Shown: piece by piece, positions 22,560-30,540 of the stretch
How the letters are laid out: each line of letters starts with the position of its first letter
Position numbering within the stretch: the first letter of the stretch is position 1
From: UBA9732 sp963609725
GTDB taxonomy: Bacteria; Spirochaetota; Spirochaetia; Sphaerochaetales; Sphaerochaetaceae
Reading direction: 5' to 3'
Assembly: GCA_963609725.1 (NCBI GenBank)
Contig: CAVDLI010000007.1
Location: 1-38,000, forward strand
DNA: 38,000 nucleotides
Program-made: the position numbers and the translations under genes
The notes under the pieces: model-generated
Database searches by the model: none
Seen by the model: the letters and a program-made list of their open reading frames with translations, nothing else
What the model was told of the DNA's origin: nothing

Positions 22560-23297
22560 TTATTCAAAATATTTACGCAAAGGCAAACTGTCTTTGAACT
22601 TAAAATGTTTTTCCAAAAATCTTGAAACTTTCCCAATGATAGTGCCGTTTATTAGTGCGCAAAATATTGTTCCTAGCTTTACACCTTCAAAATGCCAAAA
22701 ACCAAAGAACGCAAATGACATAACAATACTTATAATGCAACTTGTACAATCATATATTGTCTTAAACTTGTTTATGTCCATTCCAATATGGCGTGAAATT
22801 TCTTTTACAAAAAGTTCATAAACCTCTGGTGAAATGTAAGAGTGGAAGAAAAACGAAATACCAATAGAACACAAAAACATTCCACTCAAAAATAGTAAAA
22901 TACGAACCCATACAGGTTGTGTATCTATATTTTGTATCAGCAACATGCAAAAGTCTAAAGTAAAGCCATAAAGCACAGCTGTTACAAAAGAAAAAAGATA
23001 TGAAATCTTAAATTTTCTTAAAGCAAGTACCATTATGATTAGCAAAACAGCTTGTAGTGTGTATTCTGCCATGCCAAAAGTGAAAAATGAATAACTTGTG
23101 GACAATTTTAGATAAAGCAAATATGCAGGAGCAACGACCATTGAAACTCCAAAGTTGGCTTTTTCCATAAATGCAACACCCAAAGCCACAGTAATCATTC
23201 CAACAACATATGCAAGTTCATTGGAAAAATTTATTTTTCCTTTTGAAATCTTTTCTCTACACTCTTGTGTTTTGTTTATCTCTTCTTTTTCTTTCAT
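22560..23297 (-). CDS. YczE/YitT-like integral membrane protein (DUF6198 type)
   Basis: 245 residues with about five to six hydrophobic segments, e.g. ELAYVVGMITVALGVAFMEK, TLQAVLLIIMVLALRKF, VRILLFLSGMFLCSIGISFF and CIISIVMSFAFFGFW. The pattern ALGVAFMEKANFGVSMVVAPAYLL is typical of YczE/DUF6198 membrane proteins, whose function is not established. The cytoplasmic N-terminus is very charged (MKEKEEINKTQECREK). Start uncertain: GTG at 23306 or ATG at 23297, with only a weak GAAG. Not in an operon; tRNA-Cys lies upstream on the same strand. Confidence 0.8.
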   Translation of the reverse strand: MKEKEEINKTQECREKISKGKINFSNELAYVVGMITVALGVAFMEKANFGVSMVVAPAYLLYLKLSTSYSFFTFGMAEYTLQAVLLIIMVLALRKFKISYLFSFVTAVLYGFTLDFCMLLIQNIDTQPVWVRILLFLSGMFLCSIGISFFFHSYISPEVYELFVKEISRHIGMDINKFKTIYDCTSCIISIVMSFAFFGFWHFEGVKLGTIFCALINGTIIGKVSRFLEKHFKFKDSLPLRKYFE

Positions 23298-23473
23298 ACT
23301 TTTCACTTCTTTTGTTCTCTTATATGTCTAGCAGTTATGTTTAACAGTTCTCTATGTAGTTCATAAGCTCTTGCTTTAATCCTTTTTGCTCATCTCTGCT
23401 CCTTTTTGTTCAATTTTGCTCAAATTTGCTCAATGGAGTCCAAAGGGGGCTCCTTGGAGCGCTCTTGAAAATT

Positions 23474-23560
23474 AAAAATAAACAAAAAAACAACTTTTCG
23501 TGTTTTTTGGCTTAAAAAATAAACAAAAAAATCACTTTTTTGCAATTTTTGTTTATTTTT
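23474..23560. repeat. 24-base direct repeat and 15-bp inverted repeat, AT-rich
   Basis: AAAAATAAACAAAAAAA plus ACTTTT occurs at 23474 and 23515. The second copy pairs with TTTTTGTTTATTTTT (23546-23560), giving a perfect 15-bp stem with a 16-base loop. Could be a weak terminator or a structural element. The flanking 23307-23470 holds only T/C-rich TTTGCTCAA-like repeats. Confidence 0.55.
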
Positions 23561-23618
23561 ACCTCCTCAACATGACTCAACAAAAGAAAGCACGCTTTAC
23601 AAGTTTGTTCACAGAACC

Positions 23619-23650
23619 TAAAAAAAGCCTTCCCAAAAAAGGAAGGCTTT
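23619..23650 (-). terminator. Intrinsic terminator of tRNA-Cys
   Basis: Stem AAAGCCTTCC / GGAAGGCTTT with a 7-base loop, followed on the minus strand by a T-run (A-run at 23618-23626). It starts four bases after the tRNA. Confidence 0.9.
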
Positions 23651-23654
23651 ATAA

Positions 23655-23727
23655 GGTGCCGACCGGATTTGAACCGGTGAACAACGGTTTTGCAGACCGC
23701 CCCCTTAGACCGCTTGGGTACAGCACC
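23655..23727 (-). tRNA. tRNA-Cys (anticodon GCA)
   Basis: 73 bases on the minus strand. The acceptor stem GGTGCTG pairs with CGGCACC (one G-T). D arm CCC/GGG, anticodon stem GCGGT/ACCGT with loop CTGCAAA (anticodon GCA), and T arm ACCGG-TTCAAAT-CCGGT all fold. CCA is not encoded. It has its own promoter and terminator, so it is a single-gene unit. Confidence 0.96.
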
Positions 23728-23738
23728 AATACGCTACA

Positions 23739-23767
23739 ACAATAGCAAAAAAGAAAAGACGTGGCAA
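23739..23767 (-). promoter_or_regulatory. tRNA-Cys promoter
   Basis: TTGCCA (23762-23767), 17-bp spacer, TATTGT (23739-23744), 11 bases upstream of the mature tRNA 5' end. Confidence 0.65.
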
Positions 23768-23841
23768 GACCAAGTTTACATAAAACCGTTTTGCAAAACA
23801 CAGCAATAACACGGCAAGAACACGACCGTTTGTAGAAAAGC

Positions 23842-23910
23842 TTACTATAAATAGCACTTGCTATAAACAACGCATTGCTATAAACAATATCATTAGCCTT
23901 GCTATTTGAT
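23842..23910. repeat. Tandem TTGCTATAAACAA units upstream of the alpha-galactosidase gene
   Basis: Two exact copies (23858-23870 and 23875-23887, period 17) with degenerate copies before (23842) and after (23899). They end about 55 bases before the GH36 start codon and could be operator or -10-like elements. Confidence 0.6.
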
Positions 23911-23964
23911 AAGAATTAGAAGAAAATTGAGAGCAAGTAATTAGTGCTGTCAAGGAGGTTCCTA

Positions 23965-26433
23965 ATGACACAAAGACAAAACATGATAAGACTCGATAGT
24001 AAGAATACAACATATCTCATGAGAATAAATGAAACTGGGCATCTGGAAAATTTGTACTACGGAAGAAAACTACGACAAGATGCAAAAATTGAGACCTTGC
24101 TACCTAAGAGAGAAATTGCCATTGGAACCGGCGTGGGTTATAGTGAAAAAAATCCTTTGCTATTTTTGGAAACAGCATGCCTTGAAGTCAGTACGCTAGG
24201 CAAAGGCGATTACAGAAGCCCGTCTGTTGTAATTGAGTATTCATCTCAATCGCTAGAAGAGCCTGCAAAGCATATTGAAAAACAAGGAGATACTTCTAAG
24301 AGCGCTATTACAGGAATGCAAACGCTAGATTTTGTATACAATGCTCATAGAATTATCAAAGGAAAACCAAATTATCTTGAACATTTTGCGCAGTCGTATG
24401 CAAAAGATGAAGAAGCAACAACTATAGAAATTCAGCTTAAAGATACTGTATTACCAATTTTCTTACAGTTAAATTACACAGTTTTCCCAAACTGCGATAC
24501 AATAGCCCGTAGTGCAACTGTAACCAATAAAACCAATGCAACCATCTTAATTAAGAACATTGCTAGTCTACAACTTGACTTACCTCCTTTGGAAAATTCA
24601 AATGCAAATTGGAGCGTTGTGAGCTTTAATGGTGCATGGGCAAGAGAAAGAGAAATAACACGACAGACCTTAAAAGCTGGCAAACTTGAATTTTATTCTA
24701 ACTTGGGTGTAAGTGGCGCAAGCCACAACCCTTGCATTTTTCTTGAGAGTCCAAATTGCACAGCAAATCACGGTTCGTGTTATGCATTTAACCTTGTATA
24801 CAGCGGAGATCACAGAGAAGTAATTGAGCTTTCAAATTATGGGAACGTGAGAGTTCAAACAGGAATAAATCCTCAATCCTTTACTTGGAATTTGAAACCT
24901 AACTATTCTTTTACAACTCCAGAAGCTATCATGACTTTTTCATGTTTTGGAAATAATGGTGCTAGTGAAAATTTCCACAATTTTGTAAACAATCACATTG
25001 TTAGAGGTTATTGGAAATTTAGAGACCGCCCAATACTTTGCAACAACTGGGAAGCAACATATTTTAATTTTACAGAAAAAAAACTTCTTGAGCTTGCAAA
25101 AACAGCAAAAGATATGGGCATAGAGCTTTTTGTTTTAGATGATGGATGGTTTGGCACAAGAGATGATGATACAACAAGTCTTGGAGACTGGATTGTAAAC
25201 ACAAAAAAATTGCCATCAGGAATAACTAAACTTTCAGAAAAAATCCATGATTTGGGCTTAATGTTTGGTCTTTGGGTAGAACCAGAAATGATAAGTCGCA
25301 AAAGTCTTCTTTTTGAAAATCATCCCGATTGGATGGTTGCAATTCCCCAAAGAGAGCCATCTGTTGGAAGAAATCAATTTATTTTGGATTTAACACGCCA
25401 GGAAGTACGCGATTACTTGGTTGAATCTCTTTGTGAAGTCTTTCAAACGGCACATGTTGATTATGTCAAATGGGATATGAACCGCACATTCAGCGATATT
25501 TACAGCGCATCTTCCTTTAGCATGACAGAATTCAACTACCGTTATGTGCAAGGGTTATATGAAATATTTGACCGTTTAACAAAATGCTTCCCAAAAGTTC
25601 TGTTTGAGGGTTGCGCATCTGGAGGAAACCGATTTGATCTTGGAATTCTTTGCTATATGCCACAAATTTGGACAAGCGATAATACCGATGTCCTATGTCG
25701 CACCTCAATTCAAAGTGGCACATCCTACGGTTATCCTGTATCTACAATGGGAGCTCATGTCTCAGAATCTCCAAATCATCAAACATTACGCCACAGTGAC
25801 ATAGAATCGCGCTTTAATGTGGCAGCTTTTGGAATTTTTGGCTACGAATTAGACCTTACAGCGCTAAGTTTACAAGAAAAAACAATTGTGAAAGCGCAAG
25901 TTGAATTTTATAAAGAACATAGACATTTATTGCAATTTGGTAAGTTCTTCCGCCTAGAAGAGGGCTCAAGTGAAGCGTTAAGTGGCAATGGAAGTCTTTC
26001 AAGGGCGTTTGCAGAAAGTGGAAATAAAACAAAGTGGGTTGTTACAAACGATGATTTTAGCGAGATGATTGTTCTTGATTTTCAAACTCTTAACAAACCA
26101 AACCCAGGGTGTGATGTGCTCAGAATTCCTTTTGCTAGACCAGATTTTGATTATGAAGTCATCCCAAGAGCACAACGAATTAGCATTGAAGTTTTCGGAA
26201 GTCTTATAAATAGACTATCACCAGTGAATATGTCAAAAGACAGCAAACTCAAAAAAGTTATTGCAGACAACTATACTCTAAAAAGCGAAGACGAACATTA
26301 CATTGTCTCTGGTGACGTACTTTCTTATAGAGGGCTCATGCTCAATCCTCAATTTGGAGGAACTGGGTACAATGACAAAGTTAGAGTCCTTGGAGACTTT
26401 GGCTCTAGATTGTATTACATAAGAAAAGTTTGA
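23965..26433 (+). CDS. Alpha-galactosidase, GH36
   Basis: Hydrolyses terminal alpha-galactosides such as melibiose and raffinose. 822 residues, no signal peptide, so cytoplasmic. N-terminal beta-supersandwich domain (about 1-350), then a TIM barrel with LFVLDDGWFGTRDDD, nucleophile D504 in YVKWDMNR, FEGCASGGNRFDLGIL and acid/base D572 in SDNTD. C-terminal beta domain to the end. The start is the ATG six bases after AAGGAGG. It stands alone with repeats upstream and a large palindrome downstream; a transporter for the sugar is not in the window. The function is strongly supported, the preferred substrate not. Confidence 0.95.
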   Translation: MTQRQNMIRLDSKNTTYLMRINETGHLENLYYGRKLRQDAKIETLLPKREIAIGTGVGYSEKNPLLFLETACLEVSTLGKGDYRSPSVVIEYSSQSLEEPAKHIEKQGDTSKSAITGMQTLDFVYNAHRIIKGKPNYLEHFAQSYAKDEEATTIEIQLKDTVLPIFLQLNYTVFPNCDTIARSATVTNKTNATILIKNIASLQLDLPPLENSNANWSVVSFNGAWAREREITRQTLKAGKLEFYSNLGVSGASHNPCIFLESPNCTANHGSCYAFNLVYSGDHREVIELSNYGNVRVQTGINPQSFTWNLKPNYSFTTPEAIMTFSCFGNNGASENFHNFVNNHIVRGYWKFRDRPILCNNWEATYFNFTEKKLLELAKTAKDMGIELFVLDDGWFGTRDDDTTSLGDWIVNTKKLPSGITKLSEKIHDLGLMFGLWVEPEMISRKSLLFENHPDWMVAIPQREPSVGRNQFILDLTRQEVRDYLVESLCEVFQTAHVDYVKWDMNRTFSDIYSASSFSMTEFNYRYVQGLYEIFDRLTKCFPKVLFEGCASGGNRFDLGILCYMPQIWTSDNTDVLCRTSIQSGTSYGYPVSTMGAHVSESPNHQTLRHSDIESRFNVAAFGIFGYELDLTALSLQEKTIVKAQVEFYKEHRHLLQFGKFFRLEEGSSEALSGNGSLSRAFAESGNKTKWVVTNDDFSEMIVLDFQTLNKPNPGCDVLRIPFARPDFDYEVIPRAQRISIEVFGSLINRLSPVNMSKDSKLKKVIADNYTLKSEDEHYIVSGDVLSYRGLMLNPQFGGTGYNDKVRVLGDFGSRLYYIRKV

Positions 26434-26492
26434 TTTCTCTTTTAGATTTCTCTTGAACTTCTCGCAATGGACAAGAAGTGAGAAGCCAAAAA

Positions 26493-26568
26493 TAGACCAA
26501 AATGCCCAATTTTTTGCAAAAAGGTCTATTAATAGACTCTTTTGCAAATTTTTTGGCTTTTTGGTCTA
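26493..26568. terminator. Large nested palindrome downstream of the GH36 gene, terminator-like
   Basis: An imperfect ~51-base palindrome (26506-26556), centre GTCTATTAATAGAC (14-bp perfect), has arms that each contain a TTTGCAAA core. Outside it, TAGACCAAAA (26493-26502) pairs with TTTTGGTCTA (26559-26568). It may end galactosidase transcription or form a cruciform. Confidence 0.55.
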
Positions 26569-26740
26569 AATGTTAGATGCTAAAACATAACCAAGGTAGA
26601 ATTCAAACCTTAACAAGGTTTTTGCAAAACCTCTAACACTTCAAATACTTGCACAAAGCAAGAGAATGTCAGTATTATCGGCGCAAAGAACAATTAAAGA
26701 ACAATTAAAGAATAAAATAGCAGTGAAATAAAAGCACGCT

Positions 26741-26766
26741 TAGAGGTTTTTGCAAAAACCTCCTTA
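26741..26766. repeat. Dispersed palindrome, complete copy: GAGGTTTTTGCAAAAACCTC
   Basis: A perfect 20-bp palindrome lies just upstream of the MATE gene. A near copy (AAGGTTTTTGCAAAACCTC) lies at 26615-26633. Half copies occur in other gaps (see findings). Confidence 0.85.
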
Positions 26767-26798
26767 AGGTGTGGTTGAAATATAATTGGAGTGTGATT

Positions 26799-28157
26799 AT
26801 GGCAACAAGAGATTTGACTGTTGGCAAGCCTCTACCGGTTCTTGCAAAGTTTTCTGTGCCTGTAATTTGTGGAAATCTTTTTCAACTTTTCTATACACTT
26901 GCAGACTCCATAGTAGTTGGCAAAGCCATTGGAGAAAACGCACTTGCCGCAGTTGGTTCAACTGGAGTTTTCGTATACTTTATTTTGTGCTTCATTCAAG
27001 GATTTACCAATGGATTTTCAATTTTGCTTGCGCAGCTTTTTGGGTTCAAAAACAAAGAAGGTGTCAAAAAGAGCATAGTTGCAAGCACATACCTTTCCAT
27101 CATGTTTGCAATAGTGATAACAGTCCCCGCGTGCCTAGCAACAGGACTTGTAGTAAAGCTCATGAAAGTACCGGAAGAAATATCACAAGACTCTTATGTG
27201 TACCTTATCATAATTGTAGCAGGAACAGGCGCAACAATTTGGTACAACATGATATCCAACATACTCAGAGCCTTGGGCGATAGTAAAACTCCACTTGTGT
27301 ATCTTATTGTGTCATCGGTCTTGAATATAGTGCTGGACATAGTTTTTATAGTTCCGCTTAAGTGGGGTGTGGCGGGGGCTGCATATGCAACAGTACTGTC
27401 ACAATTGATATCGGCATTTCTATGCACAATAAGCGCTTACCGCAGATTTGACGAAATGCACATAGAAAAAGCGCTTTGGAAATTAGACAAAAAAGTGCTT
27501 GCGCGACATTTCAAACTGGGCTTTCTCATGGGTTTTCAAATGTCGGTCATGTGTATAGGCCAACTTGTAATGCAATCCAGCGTGAATGCTATTGGAACGT
27601 CTGCTATTGCAGGCTACACAGCAGCTACAAAAGTAGACCAGCTATCTGTTCTTGTAAACAACGCATTTGGAATGGCAATAGCAAGCTATGTAGCGCAAAA
27701 CTACGGAGCACATCTTTATGAAAGGATAAAGCAAGGCACAAGAGCCAGTCTAATACTCGTACTGTCAACAGACATAGCAATGGCAGGGCTAATGATTCTT
27801 GTAGAGCCTTATATTGTGCCACTCTTTGTCACTTCTCCATCACCTGATATCTACGACTACGCCCGCATGTTTTTCCAAGTCACTCTTCCTTTTTATCCAA
27901 TACTTGGCTTACTACTAATCTATCGCACAAGCATCCAAAGCATGGGCATTTCCTGGGCTCCTTTTGTAGCTTGCATTGTAGAACTTGTAGCAAGAGTAAG
28001 TGCATCACTTGTACTCTCACGCTGGTTTGGCTACCGTGGGATAGTATTCTCCTCTCCTCTTGCCTGGATTGGGTCCAATATGATTGTAATTCCAGTCTAT
28101 TACATTGCAATGAAACGTCTTATGTCCAAGACCAGTCGCACGCAAGAACCGAGATAA
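26799..28157 (+). CDS. MATE-family efflux transporter
   Basis: A 452-residue inner-membrane protein with about 12 helices, exporting drugs or metabolites in exchange for H+ or Na+. It opens with TVGKPLPVLAKFSVPVICGN, then LADSIVVGKAIGENALAAVG, typical MATE sequence of the DinF/NorM superfamily, and repeats the pattern in the second half (NAIGTSAIAGYTAATKVDQ). The ATG at 26799 follows GGAG by about eight bases; upstream in-frame ATG at 26769 has no site. A TATAAT lies about 20 bases upstream. The 3' UTR carries the 17-base motif also found after malQ. Confidence 0.92.
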   Translation: MATRDLTVGKPLPVLAKFSVPVICGNLFQLFYTLADSIVVGKAIGENALAAVGSTGVFVYFILCFIQGFTNGFSILLAQLFGFKNKEGVKKSIVASTYLSIMFAIVITVPACLATGLVVKLMKVPEEISQDSYVYLIIIVAGTGATIWYNMISNILRALGDSKTPLVYLIVSSVLNIVLDIVFIVPLKWGVAGAAYATVLSQLISAFLCTISAYRRFDEMHIEKALWKLDKKVLARHFKLGFLMGFQMSVMCIGQLVMQSSVNAIGTSAIAGYTAATKVDQLSVLVNNAFGMAIASYVAQNYGAHLYERIKQGTRASLILVLSTDIAMAGLMILVEPYIVPLFVTSPSPDIYDYARMFFQVTLPFYPILGLLLIYRTSIQSMGISWAPFVACIVELVARVSASLVLSRWFGYRGIVFSSPLAWIGSNMIVIPVYYIAMKRLMSKTSRTQEPR

Positions 28158-28170
28158 TCACTTTTATGCA

Positions 28171-28187
28171 TATTTTTTAGACCGATA
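28171..28187 (+). promoter_or_regulatory. 17-base motif TATTTTTTAGACCGATA in the MATE gene 3' untranslated region
   Basis: Identical to 9465-9481. A partial third copy (CTTTTTAGACCC) follows at 28189-28200. Confidence 0.45.
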
Positions 28188-28262
28188 CCTTTTTAGACCC
28201 ATTCCTCTGTGCCTTGTCTTTTATCTTCAAAGATTATTTTGGAGTTTTTTGAAAAAACTTCT

Positions 28263-28991
28263 TTAGTCTAGCTTTAGATTGGATTTCTTTGCTTCTCTAA
28301 GAAAATAAAAACCAGCCATGAGCATAATGCCATTATCCATGTCTGCTGTTCCAAGACGCTCTAGAACATCTGAAACTGGCATAGTAACAAGATCTATTTC
28401 TTCGTTTTCATCAAGTTTTCGTTCATTTGCACTTTCCACTAACTCTAAATCTTGAGCCAAAAAGAAATTAGCTGTGTTATTCATAAAAGCAGAATTAGGG
28501 CAAACAGAGCCAATAAGCTTAAGAGAATGGGCTCTAAGGCCTGTCTCTTCTTCTAATTCTCTTAAACAAGCATCTCTGGGGCTTTCACCTTTTTCTACAA
28601 GACCACCTGGAAATTCCAAAGTAACAGAATTTGAACCTTGCCTGAATTGGCGCTCTAAAACACACCTTGGAATGCCATCAGTGCCAATGAAATAAGGAAT
28701 TACATTAATCCAATGGGGAGAGTCAAGCTGTACAAAGTTAGCTTCTTTGCCATCTTTACTTTTGCGGTGTACGCTGTTTATGCCAAAAATTGGCGTATCC
28801 AAAATGCGTTTTTGAGAAATTGTCTCCCAACTAAGATGAGAAGAAGATTGTGATTTTTCAATAGATGGAAAAGTATGCTCATTAATTCTTTTTAGAGTCC
28901 CTTTTTTTGTAGTATCACACAATTTTTCTTTAGGAGTGTTGTTAGAAGTATTGTTAGCGTTATTCATAAGCAATTTATTGGCAACCCTCAT
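28263..28991 (-). CDS. NUDIX hydrolase, ADP-ribose pyrophosphatase-like
   Basis: Cleaves a nucleoside diphosphate linked to another group, perhaps ADP-ribose or a sugar nucleotide. The full NUDIX box is present: GGLVEKGESPRDACLRELEE followed by ETGL. The C-terminal part SGxxDE-like LDENEEIDLVTMPVSDVLE fits the ADPRase group. The start is uncertain: no Shine-Dalgarno is visible. I take the ATG at 28991, 16 bases after the Mrp stop; the next ATG is at 28967. The first ~60 residues are polar (NNANNTSNNTPKEK) and lack any known domain. A longer frame overlapping mrp is an artefact. It lies downstream of mrp on the same strand, likely cotranscribed. A link to the ADP-ribose cassette 26 kb away is not implied. 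Confidence 0.85.
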   Translation of the reverse strand: MRVANKLLMNNANNTSNNTPKEKLCDTTKKGTLKRINEHTFPSIEKSQSSSHLSWETISQKRILDTPIFGINSVHRKSKDGKEANFVQLDSPHWINVIPYFIGTDGIPRCVLERQFRQGSNSVTLEFPGGLVEKGESPRDACLRELEEETGLRAHSLKLIGSVCPNSAFMNNTANFFLAQDLELVESANERKLDENEEIDLVTMPVSDVLERLGTADMDNGIMLMAGFYFLREAKKSNLKLD

Positions 28992-29007
28992 TGGCAATCG
29001 TTGGTAA

Positions 29008-29922
29008 TTATTCTTCACTAGAGCCTTTTGAAGGACAGTTTGCTGTACAAGAGGCACAAGAAGAAGGAGAACAGCTAGAAAGCCTTGGAACATATGGAGA
29101 ATGCACAATTTTTGTATTCTCGTGAATGTATGAAACAATTGACTTGAAAGCTTTTGCACTCTCACTATCAGGATTTGAAGAAATCCAATTTATGCCTTCG
29201 TCTTCATCCTGCTGTAAACCAAGTTCCATTGGAATTGCGCCCAAGAAATGAACATCCATCTCTTCACACACTTCTTTACCGCCACCTTTACCAAAAACAG
29301 GGATTTTCTCGTTACAGTTTGGGCATATTAAATAACTCATGTTTTCAATTAAGCCAATAATATCAACATCAAGTTGTCTTGAGAAAGTAATACTGCGCCT
29401 TACATCTAAAACAGACACTTTTTGAGGTGTTGTAACAATAATTGAGCCTGTCATATCTGGAATAGATTGGCACACGGCAAGTTGTTCATCACCGGTTCCT
29501 GGAGGAGAATCAATAAGAAGATAATCCAAAGTGCCCCACTCTACATCTGCCAAGAATTGTTTAATAACGCTAAGCTTCATTGGACCACGGAAAATGATAG
29601 CCTGTTCCGGGTCACTTAGTGCAAAACTTAAGCTAACAACTTCTAGATTAGGCATTGGACATACCGGGAGGATGCTTGAACCATCTTCATTTGAACCAAG
29701 GACAGCACCTTCACAACCTAACATTTTTGGAATGTTTGGACCATGGATATCTGTATCAAGGACACCTACCTTAAAACCTTTTTCAAGTAAAGCATTTGCC
29801 AAGTTTACAGTAACAGTGCTCTTTCCAACACCACCTTTACCGCTCATTACAATTATTTTGCGGTCAATTTTGCTCATTCTTTCGTGAATTCTAAGCTCTT
29901 GTAATTCCATTTCATCAGGCAT
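29008..29922 (-). CDS. mrp: Mrp/NBP35-family iron-sulfur carrier ATPase
   Basis: A P-loop ATPase that assembles or carries Fe-S clusters. 304 residues. The deviant Walker A is MSGKGGVGKSTV (about 26-37), then LDTDIHGPNIPKMLG, DSPPGTGDEQL and the CxxC ligand pair CPNC (about 206-209). The C-terminus has four further cysteines in SSCSPSSCASCTANC, an extra cluster-binding-like tail not normal for bacterial Mrp. The N-terminal MIP18/DUF59 domain of some Mrps is absent. Start at 29922 after GGGGAGG. A good promoter ends 18 bases upstream. Confidence 0.92.
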   Translation of the reverse strand: MPDEMELQELRIHERMSKIDRKIIVMSGKGGVGKSTVTVNLANALLEKGFKVGVLDTDIHGPNIPKMLGCEGAVLGSNEDGSSILPVCPMPNLEVVSLSFALSDPEQAIIFRGPMKLSVIKQFLADVEWGTLDYLLIDSPPGTGDEQLAVCQSIPDMTGSIIVTTPQKVSVLDVRRSITFSRQLDVDIIGLIENMSYLICPNCNEKIPVFGKGGGKEVCEEMDVHFLGAIPMELGLQQDEDEGINWISSNPDSESAKAFKSIVSYIHENTKIVHSPYVPRLSSCSPSSCASCTANCPSKGSSEE

Positions 29923-29939
29923 ATGCGCCTCCCCTCTCA

Positions 29940-29968
29940 AAGATAGTTCTTAAGTAATATTTGGGCAA
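29940..29968 (-). promoter_or_regulatory. mrp promoter
   Basis: TTGCCC (29963-29968), 17-bp spacer, TATCTT (29940-29945). Confidence 0.6.
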
Positions 29969-30132
29969 GTAAAGAAATCTTGAAATTTTGAAGTTGTAGA
30001 GATTTTTGCAGAACTGCGTTTAAGGCTCTTGGCTCTGCCTTTGCAGGCAAAATACAATCAAAAGTACAGTTAAGGAGCAGTTAAGACAGTTTTGAAATCC
30101 AAAATCTACACCTTATATATTTATGATAGTAC

Positions 30133-30162
30133 TTGAAAAGAAAATTGTGAAAAGGCTAAAAT
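30133..30162 (+). promoter_or_regulatory. Candidate promoter of the oad operon
   Basis: TTGAAA (30133-30138), 18-bp spacer, TAAAAT (30157-30162). It lies inside a longer open frame, which supports starting oadG downstream at 30225. Confidence 0.5.
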
Positions 30163-30224
30163 CACAACTAGCATTTAGAGATTGGGTTTTGCTCAATCTA
30201 TGCAATATTTTAATGGGAGTGCAT

Positions 30225-30518
30225 ATGTTCTTATTGGCACAACTACCGGCAGATCAGCTTTCCACTCAAATTAAAAATGGATTAATCCTTTTAGTTATTG
30301 GAATGGCTATCGTGTTTGTATTTCTTACACTCTTAGTTTTCTCAACATTGGGAGTTTCTAAAATTGTAAGAAAATTTGAAGGCAAGCGTCCTGAAGAGGC
30401 AGCAACTGTACAGCCACAAGCAGCACCATCAAGTGCTCCAAAAATGACAAGTACAGCATCAAATGACGCTGAGATTGCAGCAGCAATCGTGGCGGCTGTG
30501 GCAAAATCAAAAAGTTGA
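30225..30518 (+). CDS. oadG: Oxaloacetate decarboxylase gamma subunit
   Basis: A small membrane anchor that joins OadA to OadB in the Na+-pumping decarboxylase. One membrane helix (NGLILLVIGMAIVFVFLTLLVF), then a short charged stretch and an Ala/Pro/Thr-rich cytoplasmic tail (EEAATVQPQAAPSSAPK). I take the ATG at 30225, five bases after GGGAG, giving 97 residues, normal for OadG. The frame is open 102 bases further upstream, but that part is unlike OadG and contains the promoter. Followed by oadA after 22 bases. Confidence 0.88.
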   Translation: MFLLAQLPADQLSTQIKNGLILLVIGMAIVFVFLTLLVFSTLGVSKIVRKFEGKRPEEAATVQPQAAPSSAPKMTSTASNDAEIAAAIVAAVAKSKS

Positions 30519-30540
30519 TTAACAAAAGGAGAATGACAGT

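Noticed and set aside
23500..23870. ORFs across the tRNA-Cys region on both strands
   Set aside because: They run through a clear tRNA and its terminator.
28992..29165. Longer NUDIX frame starting at 29165
   Set aside because: It overlaps the coding end of mrp in another frame; the extra residues resemble no domain.
30123..30224. N-terminal extension of oadG
   Set aside because: It lacks a ribosome site, contains a promoter, and OadG normally begins next to its membrane helix.
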